Shown here: positions 22,485 through 34,640 of the stretch, piece by piece
How the letters are laid out: every line of letters starts with the position of its first letter
Numbering within the stretch: position 1 is the first letter of the stretch
The notes under the pieces: generated by a model
Databases searched by the model: none
Told to the model about the DNA's origin: nothing
What the model saw: the letters and a program-made list of their open reading frames with translations, nothing else
Assembly: GCA_963691815.1 (NCBI GenBank)
Contig: OY829669.1
Span: 619,019 to 683,018 of the forward strand
DNA length: 64,000 nt
DNA from: Echiichthys vipera
Lineage: Eukaryota; Chordata; Actinopteri; Perciformes; Trachinidae
Reading direction: 5' to 3'
Program-made: the position numbers and the translations under genes

Positions 22485-22955
22485 CCCTCTCATCATTCCC
22501 TCAACCCTCTCTTCATCCCACCCAAACGCACCCTCACCCCACCTTCTTGCTTTCCCCGGCTATTCCAATTAAACTTCTCCGACATCGTACAATAGTGTGG
22601 TCTTGTTCGTGAACATTCATTTATCATGAGACTCATTTTTATTGCTTTTTCACATTATAGCCGGGGGACTACAGATGAAAACTATCCTTCTGGCTAATTC
22701 TGTCTTCTTTAACCACGTGTAATCATGTGTTTTAAATAAACTCATACCTAATACCTAGTGAAGAGGTGCAGCCTGCAGGGACAGAAGGATCTGAGGAGTT
22801 CTGAATCAACATATGGACGTCTTTATGTCTTCAAGTCCAACGGTAAAAAGCTTCCAGGAGTGGACCCAAAGCAAATCTTTCCTCTTCAACTCTGTTTGCT
22901 CTCTCCTTTAGTGTTTTAATATTATAATGATGAATCCACACATGTTCAAACAGAT
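22485..22955 (+). repeat. Spacer flank repeat inside the B-C spacer
   Basis: A full flank copy not followed by a gene. It joins the composite block at 22956 through TCTAATCTAATTAGGC, showing that the spacer is itself a tandem array of flank-block-minisatellite units. Confidence 0.8.
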
Positions 22956-23527
22956 GTTTATCTAATCTAATTAGGCTAATTATGTATTACTTGTTAAAAA
23001 GGCAGATTGCCAATATCTACAGGATGGTTATTAAACTTTAGCAAAGGTGTAATACCTGTTAAAGTAGAAGAATACTTTTCTTTTTAAATCAACCCCCTCT
23101 CATTCCTAAATCCAAATAATTGCATATACTATCCCAAACAGCTCGTCGGAGCACCAGCCCCTCTATTTCATTACACCCCTGCATAGACGTGTTAATCAGA
23201 CCCACGCAACACAGAACCCCATATCGCTCCAAACACTCACCATCGGCAGATGACCACCTCATCCCCGTCATCCAGACCAGACGTGCTGGATACATCATCT
23301 CCCCCATCATCCCAACTCTTGAAGTATGTTCGTCTTAGCAATTTTGGTTTCCAGTTCCCAAATACCCTCTGGTCGTCCCAAAAAGCGATATCCGAACAGT
23401 CCATTCTCGTCTCATCCAATGAAGTTTTGGGGGTTGATGAACACACATCAAGGTGGAACCCCCCTTCTGAGGCCCGCTCCCTGGGCAGGTGTGACATCCA
23501 CACAAACCTCAACCCTCTTTGCACAAT
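22956..23527 (+). repeat. Composite spacer block, copy 3
   Basis: Matches 16340-16861. A one-base insertion (CCCCCCTTCTGAGG) breaks the frame open in the other copies. Confidence 0.75.
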
Positions 23528-24349
23528 TAATCCCTGATGATCGACCCACGTCCTTCATCCCCGACGATCGACCCACGACCTTCATCCTCGACGATGGACC
23601 CACATACTTCATCCCCAACGATTGACCGACGTCCTTCATCCCCCACGATGGAGCCAGGTCCTTCATCCCCGGGGATCGACCCACATCCTTTATCCCAAAC
23701 GATCCACCCACGTCCTTCATCCCCGACGATCGACCCACGTCCTTCATCCTCGACGATGGACCCACGTCCGTCATCCTCGATGTTCGACCCACGTCCTTCA
23801 TCCCAAAGGATCGACCCTTGTCCTTCAACCTCGACGTTCGACCCACTATCTCCATCCCCAACGATCCACCCACGTCCTTCATCCCCGACGATGGACCCAC
23901 GTCCTTCATCCCCAACGATCGACCCACGTCCTTCATCCCCAGACGATCGACCCACATCCTTCATCCCAGACCGTCGACCCACGTCTTTCATCCCCAGACG
24001 ATAGACCCACGACCTTCATCCCAGACGATCGACCCACGTCCTTCATCCCAGACGATCGACCCATGTCCTTCATCCCCGACGATCGACCCACAACCTTCAT
24101 CCTCGAAGATCGACCCACGACCTTCATCCTCGACGTTCGACCCACTATCTTCATCCCAGATGATCAACCCATGTCCTTCATCCCCGACGATTGACGCACG
24201 GCCTTCATCCTAGACGACCGACCCACAACCTTCATCCCTGATGATCGACCCACGTCCTTCAACCCCGACGATCGACCCGCGTCCTTACTCCCCTATGATC
24301 GACCCACGGCCTTCATCCCTGATGATCGACCCACATGCTTTATCGCGAT
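23528..24349. repeat. 27-bp minisatellite, block 4
   Basis: About 30 units. The last 220 bases are almost identical to the end of block 5 (33330-33535). Confidence 0.93.
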
Positions 24350-24826
24350 CGACCCTCTCATCATTCCCTCAACCCTCTCTTCATCCCACCCAAACGCACC
24401 CTCACCCCACCTTCTTGCATTCCCCGGCTATTCCAATTAAACTTTTCCAACTTCGTACAATAGTGTGGTCTTGTTAGGGAACATTCATTTATCAGGAGAC
24501 TAATTTTTATTGATTTTTCACATCATGGCCAGGGGACTACAGATGAAAACTAGCCTTCTGGCTAATTCTGTCTTCTTTAACCACGTGTAATCATGTGTTT
24601 TAAATAAACTCATACCTAATACCTAGTGAACAGGTGCAGCCTGCAGGGACAGAAGGATCTGAGGAGTTCTGAATCAACATATGGACGTCTTTATGTGTTC
24701 AAGTCCATCGGTGAAAAGCTTCCAGGAGTGGACCCAAAGTAAATCTTTACTCTTCATCTCTGTTTGCTCTCTCCTTTAATGTTTTAATATTATAATGATG
24801 AATCCACACATGTTCAAACAGATGTT
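24350..24826 (+). repeat. Spacer flank repeat next to copy C
   Basis: Same flank as 9057-9527, directly before the copy C promoter block. Confidence 0.8.
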
Positions 24827-24865
24827 GTGTGATTAGGAAGAAACAGCTGGCAGCAGTCGGTGAAC

Positions 24866-24965
24866 ATGTGAGCAGAGACGAGCCCGGGGCTCCTCACACC
24901 TCACTATATATACCTGAGCAGGTGAACTGTGGAGTCATGAAGTGAGACGACTCGCTGCTGCAGAC
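24866..24965 (+). promoter_or_regulatory. Core promoter of copy C
   Basis: TATATATA at 24905-24912, 61 bases before the start codon, with flanks and a minimal ATG-AAG-TGA frame matching copy B. Confidence 0.65.
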
Positions 24966-27900
24966 ATGATGACTCCAAAGATCGCCCTGACTGTTGGTGA
25001 GTGCGCTCTTTATTCACTTCATCACGACAAAGCGCCGCAGCGTCCGGATTCAGACGATACGGAGACGCGTCGCAGAGAACCCGGCAGACCCAGAACCTAA
25101 TTCAAAACAATCTTAAAACGACTAAAAACGACCAAAACACGACCTACAACAACTAAAAACGACCTAAAACGACTCAAAACGACCTAAAAAGACTAAAAAC
25201 AACTTAAAACGACCTATAATGAGTAAAAACGACCCGAAAACCAGTGTTTATTACAGCGTCTCCCGCAGCCAATCAGAGTCACACGTTCAGTTCCAGGAGC
25301 AGGAAGCTGTGGCTCCTTCAGAATAAGAGCCCTGTGTGTGTAATGAGTGTTTTTGTATCGCAGGAAGCTGTGGCTCCTTCACAATAAGAGCCCTGTGTGT
25401 GTAACAAGTGTTTGTGTGTTGCAGCCCTGGCAGCTGGACTCCTCCTGCTTTCTGTAACTGGTGAGAAAGTCACACACACACACACACACACTCACACCAA
25501 ACACACACACTTTGATCACATATTGTGGTTGTTGACACACTGAGGACGACAGGACACGTGTGCTGACAGGAAACAGGAAACAGGAAACACGTTAAAACTG
25601 TTCATTTGTGTGTTTCAGACGCTCGACCCTCCGAGCCAGAGGACGACTACAGGTGAGGACACGTCCTCATGTCTCCATCTCACACGTCCCTGTCTCACAC
25701 CACGTCTGAGCTTTCATTCATGCGTTCACTCACTTCCTTATTCATGGAGTCTGTGTTTATGGACTTCTCCAGCTGATGTTTAGATGTTCTCCACTCATCG
25801 TTTGACTCTGTCCTCGTTCATGTTGTTGTCTGTTTCTTCATGTTTGTCATATTGAATGTTTCAGTAACAGATGTGATGTTACTGCCTTTCTCTTGTGAAC
25901 CTCTGTTTGTCCACATGTTCATGTTTCTGTGTCCTCTGCTGTAGATTGTACCTCGCTGACTTGGAACAAAAGCTGGAGGAGCATGAAATGGTAAAATCCC
26001 CACCTTTCATTTGTGCTCATCATCATTATTGTCCACGCTAAAATCCTTGGTTTTGAATCCAACTGTGGTCCCGTCTTCAGGTGGCCTGGGCAGACCTGGT
26101 CGATAGATTGCACAAGGCTTTGGAAGGGTAAGAAGCGTCTGTTTGTGATTGGACGTCTCTTTAGACGCTTCTGTGTTTCATGGATGACATCATCTGTCCT
26201 TCGACCGTCAACCTCGTATTTCTGTGCACACGTACGACGTTGCTGAGGCTCCTGGGGACTCCATAGTTCTGCTGGGAGACTTCAACGCCCACGTGGGCAA
26301 AGATGGAGACACCTGGAGAGGCGTGATTGGGAGGAAAGGCCTCCCTGATCTAATCCCCAGCGTCTGTTGTTAGACTTGTGTGCTGGTCCTGGATCGTCTT
26401 TAACAAACACCGTGTTGGAACATAAGGAGGGAACGCTGGTGACCTCAGCTGATGAGGTCATCGGGCGGTGGTAGGACTTTAGAAGATTCACGGCCTCTTT
26501 TGTAGAGGGCGTGTTCGTCGGATTAGTCGGATTTAGTCGAACATTGTTTGTTTGACTCTGTCCTCGTTCATGTTGTTGTCTGGTTCTTCATGTTTGTCAT
26601 ATTGAATGTTTCAGTAACAGGTGTGATGTTACTGCCTTTCTCTTGTGAACCTCTGTTTGTCCACATGTTCATGTTTCTGTGTCCTCTGATGTAGATTGAA
26701 CCTCGCTGAGATGGACGAGCATCTGCAGGAGCACGGAGAGGTAAATTCCCCACCTTTCATTTGTGCTCGTCATCATTATTGTCCACGCTAAAATCCTTGG
26801 TTTTAACTCCAACTGTTGTTCCGTCTTCAGGCGACCGTGGCAGAGCTGGTCGATGAGGTGGCCACGACTTTGGGAGAGTAAGAAGCGTCTGTTTGTGATT
26901 GGACGTCTCTTTAGACGCTTCTGTGTTTCACGGATGACATCATCTGTTCCTCGACCATCAACCTCGTATTTCTGTGCACACGTACGACGTTGCTCAGGCT
27001 CCTCGTGCTCCTCGTTATCGTGTCCACTGTTTTGAACACGGCTGTCAGACGACTCCTCGCTCCTCTCAACCGGCCGCTCGACCGATGGTCTCAGCTGCAA
27101 ACGAGATATTTAGTGCGTGAAATGAGACGTACGTTCTCACCGTTCACACCGTTTTCATCGTTCTCACCGTTCTCACCGTTCTCACCGTTCTCCCCGTTCT
27201 CCCCGTTCTCACCGTTCTCATCGTTCTCATCGTTCTCATCGTTCTCACCGTTCTCCCCGTTCTCACCGTTCTCATCGTTCTCATCGCTCTCATCGTTCTC
27301 ATCGTTCTCACCGTTCTCACCGTTCTCACCGTTCTCACCGTTCTCACCGTTCTCACCGTCTGCGTCCTCGTGCTTTCATGTTCCTTTACGTTGGAATGAA
27401 TGTCGATCAAAGCGTCCTCTAGAGGGCGTCGCTCACATTCAAAAGTTACTCCGATAAAGTTTGACCCCAAGAAAGACGGAGACGACGGAGGAGAGGAGCA
27501 TCCTGCTTTTGTTGAGAAGGACGCGAAATGGCGGGCAGCGACGTAGACGGCGGTGGTCGAGTGGTTGAGTAGTATATATATATATAAGTACAAGTCCATT
27601 TAGCAGTCCATTCACATGTGCTCCACAGACCACCACTATCTACAACGCCAGCCGCATTTCAACCGTGTTTGTCACATTCACCCGTTCACACAGACGTTCA
27701 CACTGATGGCAGTGGACATCTACAGACCATCTAATGTCCCCACTCACACCACATTCACTCACCCATGCGCAGCACGGGGAGCAATTCGGGGGTTTAATGG
27801 GTTTTTAGGGTTCTTTAGTGAATGTTTCAGTAACAGATGTGATGTTACTGCCTTTCTCTTGTGAACCTCTGTTTGTCCATATGTTCATATTTCTGTGTCC

Positions 27901-29497
27901 TCCGCTGTAGTTTGTTCCTCGCTGAGGTGGAACATGAAATGCAGCAGCACGAAGCGGTAAAGTCCCCACCTTTCGTTTGTGCTCATCATCATTATTGTCC
28001 ACGCTAAAATCCTTGGTTTTAAATCCAACTGTTGTTTGTTTACAGACGACCGTGGAAGTGCTGGTCGACGCCGTGTCCGAGGCTTTGGAAGGGTAAGAAG
28101 CGTGTGTTTGTGATTGGACGTCTCTTTAGATGCTTCTGTGTTTCGTGGATGACATCATCTGTCCCTCGACCGTCAGCCTCGTATTTCTGTGCACACGTAC
28201 GACGTTGCTCAGGCTCCTCGTGCTCTTCGTTATCGTGTTTTCCACCCCGAGTTCCAACGAGACAATCACACCAATCATGAGGCCCTTTCTCTCCAAAACT
28301 TGACATCGCATGATTTTATCATATATAAAACTTTAGACACTTCAAACAGACTGATCTGAAGCCCAATGGTGGGTCCCTGACCCTCACACACCACAGAACC
28401 CGGAGGGACACTTGTGTGATGATGAAGTGATGTGTTTAGTGAAGTCATGAAGCTGCTGAACTGACACAAACTCTCTTGTGTGTCTCCTGCTGATGTTTAG
28501 AGCTCCAGAGGTCCAAACCAAGTAAGAAACGTTTAAGTAACACGATGAAGAATATGAGGAGGAGGAGGAGGAGGAGGAGGAGGAGGAGGTCACCATCTAC
28601 AAGGACTGAATGCACCTGATTGGACGCTGCCGGGGCTCAACGTTCACTAAACACTGGATGTGATTGGTTCCCAGTTGAATGTCTCACACAGATCATGACG
28701 ATGCTCAGATATGATGAGATGTCTCCTCTCATACAAACGTGAAGTGATGAAGTGATGTCACATGGATCCAGATCATCTGGGACACATCCATGACTGTGTT
28801 ATTCACTGATCAGCTGATCCATGGGAACCAATCACATCAAGTCATTAGTTCAACAGGAGCAACAGGAAGTCCTGATCCTCGCTCAGTCATCACTTTATCG
28901 TTTCTTCACATTTGACTCTCAAATATTTTGCTCATATTTTGTGTGAAGTCATAATGAAAATCCTCTTCTGTGTCTTCTGCTGCAGGTTTGACAATTACAT
29001 GAAAGCGCTGAAGGTAAAACTCTTCTTCTTCTTCTTCTTCTTCTTCTTCTTCTTCTTCTTCTTCTATTTATTCTTCTCCTTCTTCTTATTTGTATTCAGA
29101 GGCAAGATCAAAGGGTTTTTGTACACTCACACACTTTCTGATCATCAACTCAATGTTTTCTGTAAACATTCAGCTCATTTCAAAGATCTGTGGTTTGTCT
29201 ATGCCTCACACGGGGCACCAACGAATGGTAGGATAGATCCTACCATCAGGATTAAGCATTTATATGAATGAATCCCCTTTTTAATCATTAATTAGACTAT
29301 TTATTGTTCACGCAATGACATAAAGCTGAATATATGAAAAAGTATGAATGGGGTTGAAAGACAGAAGAGGTGAAAAAGATGAACATTTCGATCGTTTAAT
29401 GTTTTTTTTGTAGCTTAAAGTATGCAGCAGCAAGAGGCGACTGAAAAATGTACAGAAGAAGAATAAAAATAAAAATGAATTACAAAGATCAGTTTAA
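24966..29497 (+). CDS. Secreted helical-repeat protein, copy C (complete, 12 exons)
   Basis: Exons: 24966-24996, 25425-25460, 25619-25652, 25945-25990, 26081-26127, 26695-26740, 26831-26877, 27911-27956, 28046-28092, 28501-28521, 28986-29013 and 29414-29497, again 513 nt and 170 residues plus stop. It is nearly identical to copy B in exons and introns, so the duplication is recent. Coding differences seen are few: G to D in the acidic linker (EPEDDYR), V to M in module 2 (LNLAEMDEHLQ) and G to S in the tail, which turns CSGKRR into CSSKRR. That removes the Gly needed for peptide amidation while keeping the basic cleavage site. The same TATA element lies 61 bases before the start, and AATAAA is at 29775-29780. 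The role is unknown; secretion is predicted from the leader. Confidence 0.75.
25110..25235. repeat. Degenerate AAAAACGACC repeat, copy C intron 1
   Basis: Counterpart of the copy B tract with about two more units. Confidence 0.65.
26249..26504 (+). mobile_element. RTE-type LINE relic in copy C intron
   Basis: Nearly identical to the relic in copy B, including the internal deletion, so it was present before the B-C duplication. Confidence 0.7.
27132..27360. repeat. 9-bp minisatellite in copy C intron
   Basis: About 25 copies of the same TTCTCACCG unit as copy B. Variant order is largely shared, with a small length difference. Confidence 0.9.
27568..27775 (+). mobile_element. MITE-like repeat remnant in an intron of copy C
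   Basis: Nearly identical to the one-armed remnant in copy B. Confidence 0.45.
29023..29063. repeat. (TTC)n microsatellite, copy C
   Basis: Starts 10 bases after the exon 11 donor, as in copy B. Confidence 0.9.
29137..29296 (+). repeat. Dispersed ~150-base repeat, intron of copy C
   Basis: Same position and sequence as 13832-13990. Confidence 0.7.
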
Positions 29498-29774
29498 CAA
29501 AGGCTGGAACAACAACAACAGGTTTAAAGGGAAAGTGTTGATGTCGACAGAAGACAGAAACTAACAAGTTTGTTCTTGTGTTTTCACTCTGATCCTGTTC
29601 AGGAGTGGAAGGAAGCATCTGCTCCGATTGAAGCATGATGTGTGAACTCTAGCTACATCATCTACATCTCTACATCATCCATGCATAGAGTATATATATA
29701 TATTCATATACTCAACTATAAATATGCTGAACTTGTTCATGTAGAGAAACTCTTTCTTTTCCTCTGATAATTTT

Positions 29775-29780
29775 AATAAA
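29775..29780 (+). terminator. Poly(A) signal of copy C
   Basis: AATAAA about 280 bases after the stop codon, equivalent to the signal of copy B. Confidence 0.45.
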
Positions 29781-29789
29781 TGCAAATGA

Positions 29790-30488
29790 AAGAATCTGCA
29801 CACTCCACTGTCTGAGTTATTTATCCAAACATGAAATGATCCTGGAAACACGCTCAACAACTATGATGAAATATTGAACATTTTGGGAACAACAACGTGA
29901 AAGACCACGGATGAACTGAAGTTTTATTCAGCGACCTGTGGAAACCGTAGCTCCTGATTGGTCCTACAGTTTCCTCCAGCAGCCGGTTATATCTCTTGTT
30001 TTTAAGCTGGTCCGTTTGAACCACAGACTGTAAAAAAATAATTCCCCCATGGGTTTTTAGATTTTAAAGTCAAGTTCAGAGCAACAGCTCCAGAAGTCCG
30101 GCGACGTAATACAATGAACCTTAAACTGCTCTGAGGGACAAGGTCGAACACACGTCAGACTCTGACCAGGAGAACGCCGTTCATGTGACAATGACTCTGA
30201 TGTAACAGACGCACGTATTTTAACCCAAGCTCCGCCTCTTAAAAGTACTCCTTTACCTCAGAGTTTTTCCTCTCATTCTAGTTTGGCAACTAAAGAGTTA
30301 ACTCCTCAGGGTAACAGCTGTTCACAGCTTCATATTGTCACACACAGAACCTTCATGGCACGGCGGACGAAAGTTTAATCAAAGTAATTTCAGTACAAGA
30401 CAGACTTTGCACCATTTTTAAAGAAGAGCAGTTAAGCACTGTGTCCCACAATGCAACACTATTAAACTAGGATTATTCCCATGTCAAA
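29790..30488. other. 3' flank of copy C, no gene recognised
   Basis: Duplicate of 14500-15204 with scattered substitutions. No conserved open frame was found. Confidence 0.5.
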
Positions 30489-30852
30489 TTTCAGATCATC
30501 AACTCAATGTTTGTCTGGAAACATTAAGCTCAATTCGCAAAGCTGTGGTTTGTCTATGCCTCACACGGGGCACCAAAAATGTAGGGAATTATATGAAGGT
30601 AGAATATTTTACATCCATACTAACCTCATCCCCCTAAACATCATTCATCCCTGACCATCAACCCACGTCCTTCATTCCCGAGGATCGACCAAGGTCCTTC
30701 ATCCCTGAGGATCGACCCAAGTGCTTCATCCCAGACGATCGACCCAAGTCCATCATTCCCGACGATCTACCCAGGTCCTTCATCCCTGAGGATTGCCCCA
30801 CATCCTTCATCCCCGAAGATCGACCCACATACTTCATCCCAGATGATCGACC
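30489..30852. repeat. Dispersed repeat and short diverged minisatellite, C-D spacer
   Basis: Dispersed repeat at 30489-30605, then about seven diverged 27-bp units at 30650-30852. Counterpart of 15205-15536. Confidence 0.75.
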
Positions 30853-31457
30853 TGTAGTGTTTTAAAAGGATCTATTTCTTTAGGTGTAATCACTCCCCAT
30901 GTGCATTGTTTTCCTTATTGGTGGTTCGGCATGCGCAGTGATATTCATGTTCTACATTAAAAGTAAACTGAGTGATCTTCATCTCCGTTTGAGAATAATA
31001 CATTTATTATTATGTAGTCATTGTAACTGTTGACATTTATTTGGATTTAATCTTGTAATTTTCTATTGGTTTAACTGGCAATATAAAAGGGACTTTTATT
31101 TTGAAACCTCCACTGAGCTGCCGTAACGAGAGTTCATGAGACAGAAACATGCAGGCACCGTATGTGTAGCGGGTAAGTGTGATAGTTAAACGAACGAGAG
31201 TATTACATGTTGAGAAGCAAATGAAGAGATATTGACGATATGAAGGCGTCAAGATGATTTCCTTTCGTAGCATGCAGCCAACGAGGTAATTTGTCTGTTT
31301 GTATTGTACTTTCTTTATGTATTATTTCACGGCTAATAAGCTGACATGTGTTTTTGTGTTTAATAATGTGTATTATTATTTTTCACGGTTTTGAGAAGAC
31401 TTCAATAAACCAGTAAAGGAAACCACTTGTGTTTGCCGTGCTTGAGAGGGAGTTACA
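30853..31457 (+). mobile_element. Candidate solo LTR (retrotransposon or endogenous retrovirus)
   Basis: Begins TGTAG and ends TTACA over 605 bases. TATAAAAG at 31082-31089 and AATAAA at 31404-31409 followed by a GT-rich stretch give the U3-R-U5 order of an LTR. No internal region, primer-binding site or pol frame is present in the window. A clear target-site duplication was not found, so the call stays tentative. Confidence 0.5.
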
Positions 31458-31483
31458 GTCGTAAAGACACGACACGACCCGCG

Positions 31484-31680
31484 GCCTTCATCCCCGACGA
31501 TTGACCCACGACCTTCATCACCGACGATCGCCCCACGACCTTCATCGCGATCGACCATCTCATCGTTCCCTCAACCCTTTTTTCATCCCACCTAAACGAA
31601 CCCTCACCCAACCTTCTTGCATTCCCAAGCTATTATAATTAAACTTCTCCAATATTGTATAATGGTGTGGTTTTGTTAGT
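31484..31680. repeat. Minisatellite tail and diverged spacer flank
   Basis: Counterpart of 15719-15900: about three 27-bp units and a diverged partial flank. Confidence 0.75.
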
Positions 31681-31740
31681 TAATTGTTCTTTGCAGACAT
31701 CCATATAAAACACATCCACCTTGGAGTAGGTCACTACCTC

Positions 31741-32008
<268 letters not shown>

Positions 32009-32017
32009 AAAATTTTA

Positions 32018-32740
32018 GATCATCAATCAAATGTTTTTTCCGTAAACATTTAGCTAATTTCAAAGAGTTCTGGTTTGTCTATGCCTCACACGGGTCACCA
32101 AAGAATGTCGGGAATGATATAAGGGATAGAAAAATCCTACCATAAGGATTAAGCATTTATATGAAATAATCATCCTTTTAATTATTAGGCTAATTATTTT
32201 TACTTGTTAAAAAGGCAGCATGTCAATATCTACAGGATGTTTATTAACCTTTAGCAAAGGTGTAATACCTGTTAAAGTAGAAGAATACTTTTCTTTTTTC
32301 ATCAACCCCCTCTCTTTCCTTGAATCCAAATAATTGCATATACTATCCCAAACAGCTCGCTGGAGCACCAGCCCCTCTATTTCATTTCACCCCTGCATAA
32401 ACGTGTTAATCAGACCTACGCAACACAGAACCCTATATTGCTCCAAACACTCACCATCGGCAGATGACCACCTCATCCCTGTCATCCAGACCAGACGTGC
32501 TGGATACATCTTCTTCCCCATCATCCCAACTCTTGAAGTATGTTCGTCTTAACAATTTTGGTTTCAAGTTCCCAAATACCCTCTGGTCGTCCCAAAAAGC
32601 GATATCCGAACAGTCCACTCTCGCCTCATCCAATGAGGTTTTGGGGGTTGATGAACACACATCAAGGTGACACCCCCCTCTGAGGCCAGCTCCCTGGGCA
32701 GGTGTGACATCCACACAAACCTCAACCCTCTTTGCACAAT
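32018..32740 (+). repeat. Dispersed repeat plus composite spacer block, copy 4
   Basis: Dispersed repeat 32018-32190, then the composite block. TGG has become TGA at 32668-32670, closing the plus-strand frame seen in other copies. Confidence 0.75.
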
Positions 32741-33535
32741 TCATCCCCGATGATCGACCCACGTCCTTCATCCCCAACGATCGACCCACGACCTTCATCC
32801 TCGACGATGGACCCACATACTTCATCCCCAACGATTGACCCACATCCTTCATCCCCAATGATCCACCCATGTCCTTCATCCCCGAAGATCGACCCACGTC
32901 CTTCAGCCTTGATGTTCGACCTACGTCCTTCATCTCCAACGATCCACTAACGTCCTTAATCCCGGACGATCGACCCATGTCCTTCATCCATGAAGATTGA
33001 CCCATTACCTTCATCCTCGACGTTTGACCTGCTATCATCATCCCAAACAATCGACCCACGTCCTTCATCCTCGACGTTCGACCCACTATCATCATCCCAA
33101 ACGATTGACCCACGTCCTTCAACCCCGACTATCAAACCACTATCTTCATCCCCAACGATCGACCCACGTCTTTCATCCCCAACGATCGACCAACGACCTT
33201 CACCCTTGACGTTCGACCCACTATCTTCATGCCCAACGATCGACCGACGACCTTCATCCATGACGATCGACCCACGACCTTCATCCTTGACGTTCGACCC
33301 ACGACCTTCATCCTCGACGTTCGACCCACTATCTTCATCCCAGATGATCAACCCATGTCCTTCATCCCCGACGATTGACGCACGGCCTTCATCCTAGACG
33401 ACCGACCCACAACCTTCATCCCTGATGATCGACCCACGTCCTTCAACCCCGACGATCGACCCGCGTCCTTACTCCCCTATGATCGACCCACGGCCTTCAT
33501 CCCTGATGATCGACCCACATGCTTTATCGCGATCG
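32741..33535. repeat. 27-bp minisatellite, block 5
   Basis: About 29 units. Its start resembles the start of block 3 (from 16862) and its end the end of block 4, as if the ~6 kb between had been removed by unequal exchange. Confidence 0.93.
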
Positions 33536-34013
33536 ACCCTCTCATCATTCCCTCAACCCTCTCTTCATCCCACCCAAACGCACCCTCACCCCACCTTCTT
33601 GCATTCCCCGGCTATTCCAATTAAACTTTTCCAACTTCGTACAATAGTGTGGTCTTGTTAGGGAACATTCATTTATCATGAGACTAATTTTTATTGATTT
33701 TTCACATCATGGCCAGGGGACTACAGATGAAAACTAGCCTTCTGGCTAATTCTGTCTTCTTTAACCACGTGTAATCATGTGTTTTAAATAAACTCATACC
33801 TAATACCTAGTGAACAGGTGCAGCCTGCAGGGACAGAAGGATCTGAGGAGTTCTGAATCAACATATGGACGTCTTTATGTCTTCAAGTCCAACGGTGAAA
33901 AGCTTCCAGGAGTGGACCCAAAGCAAATCTTTACTCTTCAACTCTGTTTGCTCTCTCCTTTAATGTTTTAATATTATAATGATGAATCCACACATGTTCA
34001 AACAGATGTTGTG
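33536..34013 (+). repeat. Spacer flank repeat next to copy D
   Basis: Same flank as before copies B and C. Confidence 0.8.
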
Positions 34014-34049
34014 TGATTAGGAAGAAACAGCTGGCAGCAGTCGGTGAAC

Positions 34050-34149
34050 ATGTGAGCAGAGACGAGCCCGGGGCTCCTCACACCTCACTATATATACCTG
34101 AGCAGGTGAACTGTGGAGTCATGAAGTGAGACGACTCGCTGCTGCAGAC
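34050..34149 (+). promoter_or_regulatory. Core promoter of copy D
   Basis: TATATATA at 34089-34096, 61 bases before the start codon. The promoter is preserved although the gene body is shorter and its 3' end altered. Confidence 0.65.
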
Positions 34150-34554
34150 ATGATGACTCCAAAGATCGCTCTGACTGTTGGTGAGTGCGCTCTTTATTCA
34201 CTTCATCAGGACAAAGCGACGCAACGTCCGGATGCAGAAGATATGAAGACGTGTCGCAGGGAAGCCGGCAGACCCAGAAACTAATTGAAAACAATCTTAA
34301 AACGACTAAAAACGACCTAAACACGACCTATAATAACTAAAAACAACATAAAACGACCTATAATGAGTAAAAACGACGCAAAAACCAGTGTTTATTACAG
34401 CGTCTCCCGCAGCCAATCAGAGTCACACGTTCAGTTCCAGGACCAGGAAGCTGTGGCTCCTTCAGAATAAGAGCCCTGTGTGTGTGTAACGAGTGTTTGT
34501 GTGTTTCAGCCTTGGCAGCTGGACTCCTCCTGCTTTCTGTAACTGGTGAGAAAG

Positions 34555-34640
<86 letters not shown>

